Source of the DNA: Schoenoplectus triqueter
Lineage: Eukaryota; Streptophyta; Magnoliopsida; Poales; Cyperaceae
DNA: 64,000 nucleotides
NCBI GenBank assembly: GCA_964058805.1
Contig: CAXKVV010000040.1
Span: 496,001-560,000 of the forward strand
Direction of reading: 5' to 3'
A program made the position numbers and the translations under genes. Position 1 is the first letter of the stretch; every line of letters starts with the position of its first letter. Shown here piece by piece: positions 11,618 through 24,766 of this stretch. The notes under the pieces are model-generated. The model searched no databases, had not been told where the DNA came from, and saw only the letters and a list, made by a program, of their open reading frames with translations.

Positions 11618-14506
11618 AATGCGCTTGGATTGAGATTTGAGAATAGTCTGCCCCTGCCCCTCCCAGGCTGGTGAGTGGTGAGTGGTGAGACGGGTAGAGA
11701 GAGAAAGGAGAGGAGAGGAGAGGAGGCTATGGGCCTATGGGCCATGGCTCTATGCTATGCATATTACGGTACCAACTGAAAAGAAGTGCAAAACACAAGA
11801 GAAGAGAAGAGAAGAGAATTGGGTCAATTTAAACTTAGTTGCAGCACAATAAGGTTCAAGTTGAAACAAAATGAGCTGAACATTATTTGTGTCTAGCTAA
11901 CTATTAAAGTTCTAATGGATTCAGAATTTCAGATGGATAAATAGCCCAATTTGGGCCTTGTAACACAGTTCTAATCGCCAGTCAATTCCCATTGGCCTTA
12001 ACTTAACCCCAACCCAAATAATAGTACTACGTCTACTAGTATATGGGTAATGGACGGGTTGTTGAAACTTCAAATTTTGACACAAAACCAGACATGAACG
12101 TACGGATTTGCATGAATGAAAGGCATGATGACCTGCTGAGTTGGCATGCATGCATATCAGCATATGCAATTATGCATACATTTCTTTTGATCCTCTCAGC
12201 GCCTATTCAACTCTCTTTTCTTCTCTTTTCATTTCAACTTGCTCATGGATGTTACAATAGCTGGAAATCTGCCACTTTTCTTGTTTTCTCCTTTATATAA
12301 AATTCCAGCACAAAAGTTGCATTTTTTTTTCTCCTTTTCCCTTACCCAGAGACCGAATACTTCATGAGCAATTGAGCATTGTATATATTTTCCTAAATTA
12401 AGTCCAAAACAGGAACATGCATGGTTAAGAGAATTAATACTGATTAACTGCCTAGATATTAATTTTCATGGAAAAATTATTAATTAGTGGGTGTTCACAA
12501 TAAGCTTGCCGATGAATATTTTGCGCAGACTGATTACTGGACAGTGGTCACAGTGCATGCACATGCTGACATGCATGATGCATTGCATGGTTGAGTGGGG
12601 ATTGGTACAGCTTTCACCAATTTTGCAATCATGCCTTCCAAGACTAGTATTTCATTTCATTTCATGCCTCATTGCCTGCCATGCATGCTGAATTGCTGAT
12701 CAACCACCTGTGCAGTGCCTCTAGGTTCTAGATATTTGTATATACATTTAATTATTATTTTTAATATATATTTATGTGCATTCGTTGTTTCAGTATTTGT
12801 GCATCATTATTGTTATACAATACATTATACATACATGGATGCATCATGCGTGCCATGGCCTAGTCACAGTTAGCCAGTTCCACTATGAAGCTTACAAAAA
12901 ATGTTCCCAAACAAATCATGCATGATCTTCTAGCTAGCTAGCGATATTAAAATCAAGTAGCTCGTGTGTGAAAATGCACTTGTAATGAATAATCATTTGC
13001 TTATTAATTAGTTATGTAAACGCTCTGACAAGGGACACTATTTTCTTTCTGGTGAAATGACAACTTCACTATGCATACATATATATATATATAGGCCCCT
13101 GAGTGGTCAGAATATACAGGTGATTGATCATTGATCATTATAGTATTAATTTGCATGTGCAGAAAGCTTCCATATGGATTTATAGGATACATGCATATAG
13201 TGGGAACAGCTTGCTTTGTGCACCTTGAAGCTTTTGCACAACTGGCAATCAACGAGTGATAAGAAATAATTCACAATTGACGAAAAAGAAAGAGCATCTC
13301 ATTATAAGGCTACTTCTATATATATGATATATGCCTTGCATGCATATGTCTAGGCGCTCAGCTTCTTAAGATATTTTAATAGTGAAATATGAACCATATA
13401 ATGTATATATATATATAAATAATTAAAAATAGTACTGCTTCTATAAACTTCGATATTTCTTATATACCTCTTTCGAGTTGACAAAGTTGAATCGGTGTCA
13501 CTTCATAGAGAAACGACATCTATAACTATAATTAAATTTAAATATTCATCTCACGCACTTCATGTTCATTGGGTATTATGGTTCTTTCACATATATATTT
13601 TTGTTTCTTTCATAATATAATACCTTTGAACTTCTTAATTGACTATATATATAGTAATTAGGTAATTAAATTCTGCACTCAGTAACCAATTAATTCATTA
13701 ATTATTCCGATCGATAGGGATCTTTACACACACAAAATCAGTACAATTAACAAGGCCATTAATAATAAAGAAAACAAGTGGATTAAATCACAGCATATCA
13801 TGAAACTATATGCGGACATATATATCAAGAATAATCAGTTATCGTTCTAATTAGATTGTTGTTCTCTGTTATTTTATTTTATACAATTCTTTTGTAATTA
13901 ACGTTTCATAAGTTTACATGCGTTTCGTACAAATGCTTACTTGCATTATTAATTACTTTGGATAAATTAAATAAGAGGAAAGCTGCAATTAAAGGTTAAT
14001 TTCTGACAAATAAAATTGATATATATGCGATCCATAATTACCTAACGATGATACATGTAGATACGTCCAAATATATAGCTATATATGTTTAGAGCAATCA
14101 ATAAAATTAATGATTAGTTAGGAACGCTCAATTTTAAACTAGCTTGAAAAGGAACAAGAGATTATTGAAAGGCACAGTAGTTTGCTTCCGTTGTGATACT
14201 TATTAGATAGATCACACTTTATTGACTAGAGAACCAAATAAAGCTGAAAAGCATCGAAAGTAAGGAGAGTGTGTGTGTGTGTGTATATATGATAGAACGA
14301 GATAAGGCCTAATAAATCTGTATCAGAAAAAAAGCTGCATAAAAAAGATGATTAATAAATTAAAGCTCGAGTTTGACTTTGAATTGGGTCAATTTAAATG
14401 TAATATATAAACCAAATAATTCATATTATATATTTTGTTCTTGTTTTTATTTTTTTCCTGATTGGGCCGGTCAAATGCCACCACCAATTTAACAACGTAC
14501 TACAAG
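11618..14506. other. Intergenic stretch rich in CATGCA/ATGCAT, no gene seen
   Basis: No frame resembles a known protein. About eleven CATGCA or ATGCAT cores (RY-like) are spread over 12100-13350. Microsatellites are (TA)n at about 13078-13094 and (GT)n at about 14268-14284. Confidence 0.4.
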
Positions 14507-14514
14507 TGTATCCG

Positions 14515-14711
14515 CGCGCAAGGGCAGAGCCAGGATTTTAAGTTGAGGAGGGCCAGAACTGAAGGGGTTAGACATTTACTACTGGGAAAAAATATTAGAG
14601 GGGCCGGATATATAAATTTTTTATTTTTTTTTACAAAATTATACATATTTTTCGAATGTTTTTAAAAAACTTAGGGGGGTCGGGCCCACCCAGCTCCTGG
14701 ATCCGTCCCTG
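14515..14711. mobile_element. hAT-like MITE with 8-bp target-site duplication
   Basis: The left end CAAGGGCAGAGCCAGGATTT and right end CTCCTGGATCCGTCCCTG form imperfect inverted repeats of the type seen in many plant hAT MITEs. A perfect 8-bp direct repeat TGTATCCG lies at 14507-14514 and 14712-14719; four extra bases (CGCG) separate it from the left terminus. The interior is AT-rich and non-coding. Confidence 0.7.
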
Positions 14712-14719
14712 TGTATCCG

Positions 14720-16384
14720 GCGGCCGACCTACGTACTTAATTTTCAAAAATGCATGTATATAATAAGTTTTTTTTGAAGAAAAAATATAATTCAAAATAA
14801 CATGAGTGTCTAGTTTTAAATAATTGAAAACTTTTCTCTCATATCTAATTATTTGAAAATTCAACTGTCACTGAGTTTTATCTCCAGTTGAGGCCCTAAG
14901 AGCGGATATATTGATATTCTCTATACAATATATGTAACACAAAGAGAACCAAAGATTGGTAGCATATGCATCAAAGGAATACCAGAAAAAAAAATGATTT
15001 TTTTTTTTAAATGGTGCTTATATAGTGGTTTAACCATATGACAACTAGCTAGCAAGAAATATTATAATCTTTATACACTTTATGAAATTTTATGGTAGAG
15101 GCATGAAGCATTTTATGCAAGTAGGCAGTTTGTGGAAGCAATAATAATAATAATAATAATATGTTGTCATCTTTATGAAACAATTTTCTGAAAAAGCCAA
15201 CTCTATATATTAGGTAGTAGCCAACTAAAATGCACTTTCACATATATTCCATGACTAAAGTCCCTTACATACTGAAAATGCACTTTTATATTTCCTGACT
15301 AAAGTCCTTTACATACTGAAAAAGAGGTGATTATTTTCTAAATGATCTTTAGCTTATACATGATAAGAAAAAAGCTTCAAAGGTTAAAAAAAATGGGCCA
15401 CCCTCGGATCCCCAAATCATTATACGCATCTTTTGCGATGCATATCAAGATCAATTAAAATGGCATTATTTATAAATTTCTGTGCTCGAATTAAGACTCA
15501 GAAGACAACATTTCCTATATAAATGTGTTATTGTTGACTAGTATTTTGTCTGTGCGTTGTTACGGTTATGTGTTTTAAAAATATAAAAGTTTATGTAAAT
15601 AATTAATATAAATTTCAATTAATAATTAATATAAAAATATAAAAATTAAGATAAATTAATAATTAATATAAATTTCAATTAATTAATATAAAATAAATAT
15701 AAAATTGAGAGGAAAATTGACATTCAAAATTTAAAGAAAAAAAATAAAATTCATAATTAATGACAATCTAAAAAAACAAGAAATAAAGTAGAGCGATTGT
15801 AATACTAAATTATGTAACATTTCGTGTTACATAATTAGGGCCAGCCCGTTCTTTGGTCTAGCCCGGCCCTACCCATTTGACCTCCGAGACGGGGCTGGTG
15901 CGGGTAAGTCGGACGGGCCATGGATTTTATTGTCATCCCTAGTCTCATGGTTCTTTGGTTGACGTGGAAGTTCAGTTTGGGACCCGATTTCTCGGTTTTT
16001 CGGCTCGATATCCCTGAAATGTGTAGCAAGTCAGAGCATAATCAAATCTAAAAATAAATATGCTTATGTAATGAAATAAAATATGAGATTGACAATTTTG
16101 ATCTTATTTTAGGCACAAACAGAAATAAAAATATATATATCAAGTGACATTAATATAATATTAATTAGTCAATATTTTTTTTGTGATAACTAGATAAGCC
16201 TCATTTTAATCACTTTAAATAAAGAATTAACTTTTATGAAGATCTGAAGACGCTTTTTAGAAAACAAGTCCGAGCATTTGAAATTCTTATGTAATTAAAT
16301 ATGAACTTTGTGAGTTTCCTATTAGTCTTTGTGGCACTGCCTGGCCGCTACATGTGGATACCGTGGCATTGCTATATGTATAGT
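14720..16384. other. AT-rich intergenic stretch with a short tandem duplication
   Basis: No gene was seen. An (AAT)n run lies at about 15139-15161. Two adjacent copies of a unit of about 48 bp (AATGCACTTT to ACATACTGAAA) lie at about 15229-15276 and 15277-15322. A GC-richer patch at 15835-15945 ends in a TTGTCATCCCTA edge that resembles the end of a Mutator-like element, but its partner end is not visible. Confidence 0.4.
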
Positions 16385-16758
16385 AACTCTAAAATGCGAC
16401 GCATTGTACGGATGCGTCTGTGTATCACGTTAAAATTTTAAGTTAAAAATAACTGATTCAAACTGTTGAATTTACTCTCCATATCAAACTCTTGTAGAAA
16501 ATTAAATTTTATATTTTTTTTTGAATTTTTTTACTATTTTTTGGGGCCAAGAGAAAGTTCTTTGATTTAAGAATATTGGATCGTCCAATAGTGATGATTT
16601 TCTTTCTACTAAAAAAATAGCAAAAAAATATAAAACCTGATTTTCTATAAGAATTTGATATGAAGAATAAATTGAACGGACCAGATCGGTCATTTTTAAC
16701 TTAAAATTTGAGATTTTGACGTAGTATACGAATACATCTGTGCAACGCGTTGCATTTT

Positions 16759-16764
<6 letters not shown>
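16385..16764. mobile_element. Foldback MITE-like element (AT-rich hairpin family)
   Basis: The left end CTAAAATGCGACGCATTGTA pairs with the right end GCAACGCGTTGCATTTTAG. The arms run inward for about 150 bp through the pair around TGTTGAATTTACTC and GAATAAATTGAACGGAC. A short asymmetric centre (about 16540-16605) resembles the centre of the 26.7-kb element. Confidence 0.72.

Positions 16765-16789
<25 letters not shown>
16765..16789. repeat. (TA)n microsatellite
   Basis: An uninterrupted TA run sits between two foldback elements. Confidence 0.9.
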
Positions 16790-16790
16790 T

Positions 16791-17149
16791 AGCTTTTTTA
16801 TATATAATAATTATATTATTAATAATAAGAGTGATAAAAGTAAAATTTTAAATCTACGAATGACAGCGTGCCACTGGCAGTGATGCCTTTGTAAATACTC
16901 CCCTGGCAGTGACGTCTTTGGTGGTTGATCAGCAGTAGTAATGTTGATCCAACGGTAATGGATCGTGATCAGGATTAGCAAGAACAAACGTGTTACTGTC
17001 AGTGACGCGTTTACACTATTTTATACAAAGATGTCACTGGTAGTGACGTATTTGCTTCGCGTCACTGCCATTCATAAATTTTAAATTTTATTTTTATTAC
17101 TGTTGTTATTAATAATATAATTATTATAATTATTATATGCAAAAAAAAC
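16791..17149. repeat. Foldback repeat, copy 2, with CACTGGCAGTGACG motifs
   Basis: The arms of about 70 bp (left through GATAAAAGTAAAATTTTAAA, right through its complement near 17062-17149) enclose four or five CACTG-CAGTGACG-like motifs at about 16868-17070. The right end of copy 1 (about 370-470) matches the left end of this copy when reversed. No coding capacity. Confidence 0.65.
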
Positions 17150-18665
17150 TGTATATATACATATACATATACATATACATATATTGTCACCACTCACTCA
17201 CCAAGATATCTGATATATATCATATCATTAGTTTCGTGTCATAAGGATAAGGATAAGGTGACAAAGACCAAGCTCCTAATATAGGCCATTATTAAAGGAT
17301 TGTGGGTTTAAGTGCAATAAATGGCCATTATTATGGTATGGTGGCATATAATATAAGTATAACTTGTCATGATTTTAAAAAGAAAAAGAAAGAAAGGGAA
17401 CTTAATTAATTGCAGGTCCTTGGGGCCTTGTGTTTCTGCAATGTGATACCTTCACGAGTGCAAGCGGATCAGATAACGACACCGAGAAATCAATTCAATT
17501 GTACTCCTCCACGTTGCTGTTTTTGACATATGTACAATTTGGATGCTTAATTACCATATCAATGTTGATTTCGGATTTACATCTTTAAAATTATTTTCCG
17601 AATCCAGGAGTTCATGATAATATACGCTAGAATTTTAATATGGTCGTATAACGTGTGACCAATTTGAACATTAGAATTTAGATACCGTGGCGAATTAAAA
17701 ATATATTAAAGAACTAAAGTATTATCAATGATTGTTTGTACCGATTTGCATGGCCACATACAAACATATCGTACAAAAAAAATATCAACATCATCGATGA
17801 ATTAAAACATGTAATTAAGATGTACGCATGCTGAAGATTCCCGATTATCTCTTACTTCATTTCTGATTTCATACGACTTAGTATTTTATACGTAATCCCA
17901 AATTCATTCTGGGTCCATCCGGATTTTGATGCCATTTGATTTGTTTCGTTTTGTGCCAAAGGTACTCAATTCGTTAAACAAATACAAGTTTGATGCATCT
18001 TGATTATTGACCATATGCATAGAATGTATAGGAACAAATATCAAAAATAAATAAATGAATAAATAATATATAAGCCAAGAAACGTCCACAATGATTAGGA
18101 GCAGCAGCACGCAAAATTGTACACTAATGTAGATTATTATTATTATTAATTATATGTTATTTTTCTTCACTAGTAAATATCAACTCACGAATATAATCGT
18201 TTAATCATTAATTGTTACATTTGCAAGCAAGTGAACAAAAGGGAAAAAAAAAAGAATGTCAAAAAGTAATGAAGCGTCAAGAGTACACTTCCTAAAAATT
18301 ATTCTTTCTAATTACCAATTACCATTACATGTTGGAAAAAAAAAAATCATAATGAGGCAATTAATCAACGGTCTCCCAAAATTTCTTGGGAGCCTTACAT
18401 CTCTCCAAAAAAAAATTAACTTTTTTCTACATATCTAGAACGCATACACTCCTGTAAATTATTTTTTTTTTCAACCATACCAGCTTTACCACCTCTTAGA
18501 GATAGAGTATAATGGAAAAAAATAATAAAACATTTCTGTTATACTATCTTTTTAACAATGGAAAGAGCCAAGAGGTAGCAGATTATAATTAATATAGAAA
18601 GTCTGATGTACTGATTCAGATTTCAGATCGAACGATCCTCTAAAGTACTGATCCAGATCGAACAA
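17150..18665. other. AT-rich intergenic stretch downstream of the BURP gene
   Basis: A (TATACA)n run lies at about 17157-17185. No gene was seen. Sequence left of 18666 should contain the BURP 3' untranslated region and poly(A) signal, which I could not place. Confidence 0.4.
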
Positions 18666-21066
18666 TCAGGATTTATCGGCAACGGCCCACGTCATATCAC
18701 CATTGAATATCCAATGGCAGACCTCGATCTGACCCGGCTTCCCGCCTAGCGCCGCAAAGGCACCATGGCCCGCACTCCAGGCAGACGTGTCGAGGTGACA
18801 AATGGCGACGCCTCGGTTGATCTTCTCTTTGGTTTCAACGGAAAGGATTTCAGCCTCATAAACTCTGACTTCAGGCACTGAGTGGCAGTAGTATACCATG
18901 TATGGAAACAGACTCTGGTGACATGACACAGACCTGGTAACCTTGCCACCGTTTATTCCCTTAACTTCACCTAGATAACAAAACAACAAAACCCAACCCC
19001 ACCAGTAAGTGATTATATCCAATATACACGACTGAAATTTTTTGTGATTAAAAAAAATTGAAAATGTTTCATTGTATGTAGTATGTACTGTGAAATATCT
19101 TTGTTGGTTTTTGGTTTTTCAATGATTTGAAGATAGGAAAAGGGCAAGGAGACCTCATTGGCTTATTCCCATGTATTTATGTATATCAACCGAAAGGGGA
19201 ATAATACTTTCCACCGGAGAGGTGGTATAATGAAAGGCTTCATGTGACACCTCTTTGGTTTTAGTTGGAGTGAGCCAGCCTTTCATTTTGTATACACATA
19301 CATGCCTTGTTATTACTTCTTATCCAATTCCAACCACAACGCTTCGCTGAGATAATAATATAGGAGGTTAGGTTTTCTCCTGTACACCACAGAGTTAACT
19401 AAATTCCTATTTCCTATGAACAGAAATGCCTCAGTTAAATGGTGAATCAACAGAAAAAAACACTCTAAGAGATGCGACTGTAATTATTCACAATTGAACA
19501 AACAGACAAACAAAGCTTACCAATCATGATAGGCCCGCTCGACCCGTTTGGGGATTCGGTACTCCGCACCACAATGTCATTGCCTAACATCTCCACAGCA
19601 AAGTCAATCATATCCTCTGCTGATTTGGCGCAACGCTTAGTCTCCCCCCGGCTCGGCGGCCTCTGACAGTCCCCCAATGTGTCATCCACTGCCTTTGCTA
19701 ATGTCGTGTCGGGTTCCAGCCCGAACATGGTCTTGACTGCCTTTGCCTCAAACGGGATCCTATCCGCTATCGATCGGGGCAGGAACGACCGAACTGGCAT
19801 TCTATCCCTTACATCTGGCATCAGCATCACATTCCCCTCTTTCAATTCACTCTCCCGAAAAAATTTACCGGGCTCAACAACCCATTTACTAGTTTTCAAT
19901 TTTGACAAATTCAAATCCAACCTTGACTTGTTGTAATCGCTGAATGTGACACCAGATTTCGAATACTCCTTAAAAGTCACATTATCATCCTGAGAATACG
20001 TCGTGAATGTGATCTGATGGTTAGGATTGGAGCCCTGCCCGTAAGATCTGAACGTGTCGCTGCCACGATTAAAGGACTTGCCATAACTCTGGAAGCTGGC
20101 CGAACCTGCATTGGCATCCTTGTCATAAGATGTGAATGTGTCATCCCCTACATTTGCATCCTCTCGGTACGCCTTGAAGGTGTCAGATGCAGCATTGGAG
20201 CCCGACCCATAATTCTTGAAATTATTCTCGGGCGCATTGCCATTATAGCCATAGTTACTGAATCCATCTGTTGCCCCATTGCCTCCCTCGCCGTAGTTAC
20301 TGAACCCGGACCCAATAACATTTGAGTCATTACCGTACCAGTTGAATTGAGAGGGAATGCCGTTGCTATTCTTACCGTAGGACCTGAAACTCTGGTCACC
20401 GGCATTGGCATTGGAAGAGTAGGCGGTGAATCCCTGATCGAGGCCGTTGGCTTGGTCGCCGTAGGCGCTGAACTTGAGGCCGGGGACATTGGTAGAGTCG
20501 TCATAAGAGGAGAAGGCAGCAGAGCCTCCAGTGGCGGAACCGCCGTAGGAGGTGAAGTTGGAGCTGTCGACGTTGGAATCGGCGGAATAGGAGGCAAAGG
20601 AGCTGTTGTGACCAGTACCGTCGTGGCCGTAGCGGCGGAAGGAGTTGAGGGGGATGTTGTCATCCGGGGAGTAGTTGGTGAAGGAGCTGGTGCCTTTGGT
20701 GGAAGAAGTGGCGTAGTTGGTGAAGTTGCGGTTGGAGTAGGAGGAGAAAGAGGAGGAGGGGGCGGAGGAGTCTGAGGCTGAGGGTAGGAAGGAGGAAGAT
20801 GTGGGGCAGAGGAGGCGGGCGGAGAGGCAGAGAGGCGGGGAGAGGAGGAGGGGGGGAGAGGAAGAGAGAAGGGAGGCGGAGAGGGAGGCGGGGAGGGGGG
20901 AGAGGAGGGAGAGGAGGAAGTCGGGATGGGGAGCGTTGTTGGGGACTTTGCGGTTCCAGTAGCGGATGGTGGCGGCGCGGGAGGTGAAGGGGTTGACGGC
21001 CGACGCCGCCAAGTGGAAGGGGAGACAGAGAGAAAGGGAGAGGAGGAGGAGGCATGGGGTCGCCAT
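18666..21066 (-). CDS. BURP-domain protein, polygalacturonase-1 beta-subunit-like
   Basis: There are two exons, 21066-19521 and 18970-18666, spliced ATTG/GTAAGC to CTAG/GTGAAG, giving 616 residues. The start chosen is the ATG before ATPCLLLLSLSLCLPFHLAA, a good signal peptide; the in-frame ATG 28 codons upstream would hide it. After the signal comes the conserved NPFT-AA-IRYWN motif. About 20 FxxY motifs spaced some 14 residues apart (FTNY, FRSY, FSNY and others) follow. The C-terminal BURP domain has the four CH pairs CHQ, CHS, CHL and CHW. Family members are secreted apoplastic proteins associated with pectin and polygalacturonase. The intron at 19520-18971 sits in the usual place just before KGINGGKV. 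The purine-rich plus strand at 20600-21060 reflects codon bias in the signal and Pro/Ser-rich region. Confidence 0.95.
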
Positions 21067-22055
21067 TAGTGGCCTCAGTGTTCTCTCTTCAGTCTGTTCA
21101 GTCTTCAGTAGTGGTTGGAGCAAGGGGGCGAGAATGGAAATGCGATGCAAGTGAGGGAGAAGGAGAGGGAGAGGGAGAGGGAGAAGTGAAGAAGAACAAC
21201 TGAAGAGTGAAGAGGCACAGGCGCCTTTTATTTCAAAAAGAAAAAAAGAAAAAAAAATCCATGACCTTCTCTAGTTCTGTACTCCTCTTCCTTCCATAAT
21301 TTCCTTTAGATTCGTTCGTTCAGCTTGTTTCGCAGTTAGACCCTTCAGTTCTTTCTATTCTTTTCTTTTCTCCTCTCCTTCCCAGTTGCTCGCTGAGTAT
21401 TACTATAATTATGTCCTTAATTTGAAGTTTTCAAGTAAAGCAAAAGGAAAGCAAAAAAACATAAAACGTTCAAGGATTGGACTGAAAATGCGCCCATTTC
21501 AAACGAATAGCGTTAAAATTTTATCTATATTATTTTCTTATTAGATGAATATAAATCGGATACTTATATTAAATGTACATTCAAATTTAAAAATAAATCC
21601 ATCTTAAATGAATATAAATATGCAACTAACATCCAACGGATACAAATTTATCTTACAGATGTAAAAGAAAAAAAATCATATTACTAATAAATATACACAT
21701 AAATAATGATAAGTATTTACAATAATAAATTTATAGTTATAATAATAGATATTTTAAATACCAAAAAAATTATAAATATGTTTTTTTACTTATAGATTAA
21801 TAGTAATTTAAATTTTATGTAATTTTATTATCGTTTAATAGTCCATCAAAGGCCATCAAAATATTATACAATTTACAACGGTTTTAATTTAATGATCATT
21901 GATGGATTATCAAACGATAATGAAATTTTAATCACCATCAATCCATAAGTAGAAGAACACATCTATCAGATTTTTTTTGTAATTATTTGAAGAGCAATTG
22001 TCAAGATTGTCAAGGTAGCCATTTGTCAAGTGATCCCTTCCCGATATATATATAT
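21067..22055. other. 5' flank of the BURP gene, no further gene seen
   Basis: A purine-rich run (GAGAGG units at about 21150-21190) lies in the probable BURP leader or promoter. The remainder is AT-rich and non-coding. Confidence 0.4.
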
Positions 22056-22059
22056 AGAG

Positions 22060-22467
22060 AGAGAGAGTTGGGCTATAGTGTTATGCATATCACGGATTGT
22101 CTCTGTGGTATGGATTGATTTTTCATTTTCAAAATCAAAATTATCAATCCGAACCATTTAAAATATTTTTCATATAAATATCTAGTTATAGACCAAATTT
22201 TATATCTTTTAAAATTTTTTAATTATTTTTTAGATAGTTGGAAAATCACTCACTTTGGGTGACTCATAATAATTAAATCAAGTGATTTTTTAACTATCTA
22301 AAAAAATAAATAATTTCTAAAAATATAAAATATGATCTCCAATTAGATTTTTATATGAAAAATATTTTAAACATTCAGATTAACCATTTAGACTTTCAGC
22401 ACGAGAAAATAATCCATAACACTGAAACAATCCGTACTATGCATAATACAATAGTCCAACTCTATCT
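22060..22467. mobile_element. Foldback MITE-like element (AT-rich hairpin family)
   Basis: The left end GAGTTGGGCTATAGTGTTAT pairs with the right end ATAATACAATAGTCCAACTC, and the arms continue inward past ATCACGGATTGT for most of the element. TATATA precedes a GAGAGAG border as in the other members. Confidence 0.75.
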
Positions 22468-22689
22468 TTCTATTCATATGTTCTTATTGGTAATAAATAC
22501 ACTACGTGTAAATATAACTTTTTCCAACTAATACTATTTTATAAATAAAAAATTTTAATACCCGTTTTTTTATACAAATAATCTAATTATTTACATTAAG
22601 TCCAAATCCAAATCCGCATTTATATTCAGATTATCTTTACGGATATAGAATAGGTACAAATTCATAATTCATAATACATAAAAATGATT

Positions 22690-23430
22690 AAACTTCAAAT
22701 CTTTTTAAATACGTCACATCATCATTTTTCTGTACTATTGATTTAATTTTAGTGTTTTCATCTTCTTAAATCTAAGAGTTCATATAAAATAATTTCACTC
22801 TCCTCATTTAAAATAATGTGTGTAATATACTTAAGGTGATCCAACTTTTTTATATAATAATTTATAAATTATTTTGTGTTTAATTATATTATTTATTATT
22901 ATGATAATTATTATTACTTCTCATTCAAAAATATTATGTCTAAATTTTCTTTAATATAAAATTTTATTAAATATATTTAAAATCTTATATTGTTAATTAT
23001 TTATTTGAAGACTATATTGTTGGGAAGAAGTCCAAGGTATAGCTCTAGTAATATATAAAGAGAGTTAAATTTTTAAGATTTTCAAGCATGTCATATCATC
23101 ATTTTTCTCCACCATTAATTTTATTTTAATTTTTTTTATCTTCTTAAATTCATGGGTTCATATAAAATAATTGTTCTCTCCTTATTTAAAATAATATGTA
23201 TAATATACTTAAGATGAAATTTAATTCTTAAAATAATCTAACTTTTTTATATAATTATTTATAAATTATTATGTATTTAATTATATTATTTATTATTATA
23301 ATAACTATTATTATAATTATCATTATTACTTAACATTTAAAAATATTGTGTCTAAATTTTTTAATATAAAATCTTATTAAATATATATACAATATTATAT
23401 TATTAATTATTTTTTTAACACTATATTATA
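22690..23430. repeat. Two diverged direct copies of an AT-rich unit of about 320-350 bp
   Basis: The block 22690-23000 recurs at about 23075-23430 with the same order of landmarks: CATCATTTTTCT, TTCATATAAAATAATT, TAATATACTTAAG, AACTTTTTTATATAAT and AATTATATTATTTATTATTA. Neither copy codes for protein. Confidence 0.65.
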
Positions 23431-24720
23431 TTATCGGGGTGAATTCGAATTAAATAAATGATATTCGGAAAAGAAGCGAAACGGAACAAAAAAAATATAT
23501 TATGGATATGTATCATTTTTCCACCGTTACTGATGATATCTGACAGATACTGTTCATATATTAAGCAAAATGAAACGGATAAATATACGCTTTCGTTTTC
23601 ACCCCGAATTAATTGTGGAGCTAATATATATTTTCTGGTGTATCTATTATTTATTGTGTTAATTTTACATAATAATTAGTATCTTTAACGGAGATGTGAT
23701 CATTATACCATAATAATATTCGTTCAATGAGGAGTTAACGACAGTATATCGACAGTGCAAAATCATAATTATTTTTAATTAATACCTATATTTTTATCTG
23801 AATGTTTATTGGAGGAATTTATTCGAGTGCATGCAATGTGAATTAACAATTTCACATGTAGTGGCGGATTTAAACAGAATCCGTGCTTTTCAGATTTTTT
23901 TTTTGTATAATATTTTAGCTTTTTTTTATTCAAAATCTGAAAAGGAAAAAAAATACTCCATACTTTTCACAAAAACTGCCAATGCTCATTGTAATGTAAC
24001 CACATGCTTCTAACAATATTAAATTTAAACTAAAAATGTAATAGTACAATAACTATAAATTTATACTATCGATCTTCATTTAAAATTTTTGTCTCGAAAC
24101 TTCAGTAAATTAATGTAAGTAGTAATTTGTTTAACATTAATAATAAAATCAGTATCAACGAACGACATGGTATCTTTGCATCATCTCCCTTGAAAAAAAA
24201 TGAATATACATATCAACTTATGGGTGCACTATTTTTATTTTAAGTAAATACTAACTAAGCATGCCAATGATGTGAGAATCGGTTTGACTTTTCTTTGCCC
24301 TGTGGTGTATATAAAATTTTTAGTATTTAATATTTATTATTTTCTTCTTTTTCAATTATGATATTAAATTCAATCACATCTGCAAACTACAAATTCAATA
24401 GATACAAATTGATTGGGCCCGGAATATATCTCACACCTTGTCAAAGTCCACAAAGAGAGCTAGCCGTACCTCATCCAGTCATCCTCATGGTCACACAAAA
24501 TACCTTTTTATTAAAAAGAAATTAGTAAAAAAAAAATATACCCGATCAGAAAATGTATATGATTAGTAGACTGTATATATTTTACATAATTACATACAAT
24601 TCATAGGTGAAATGAAAAATAAGATTGAAGAGTTTGTGGACAAATTATTAGCATTGGTAAAATTTCAATTTCTGAGGTCCTCTCGGACCACTGTGTCTCC
24701 CGTTGCCCACTTATTCTTAG

Positions 24721-24766
<46 letters not shown>

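Noticed and set aside
20347..20775. 142-residue plus-strand frame opposite the BURP gene
   Set aside because: Val/Gly/Glu-rich shadow of the FxxY-repeat and signal region; no family and no splice or start context.
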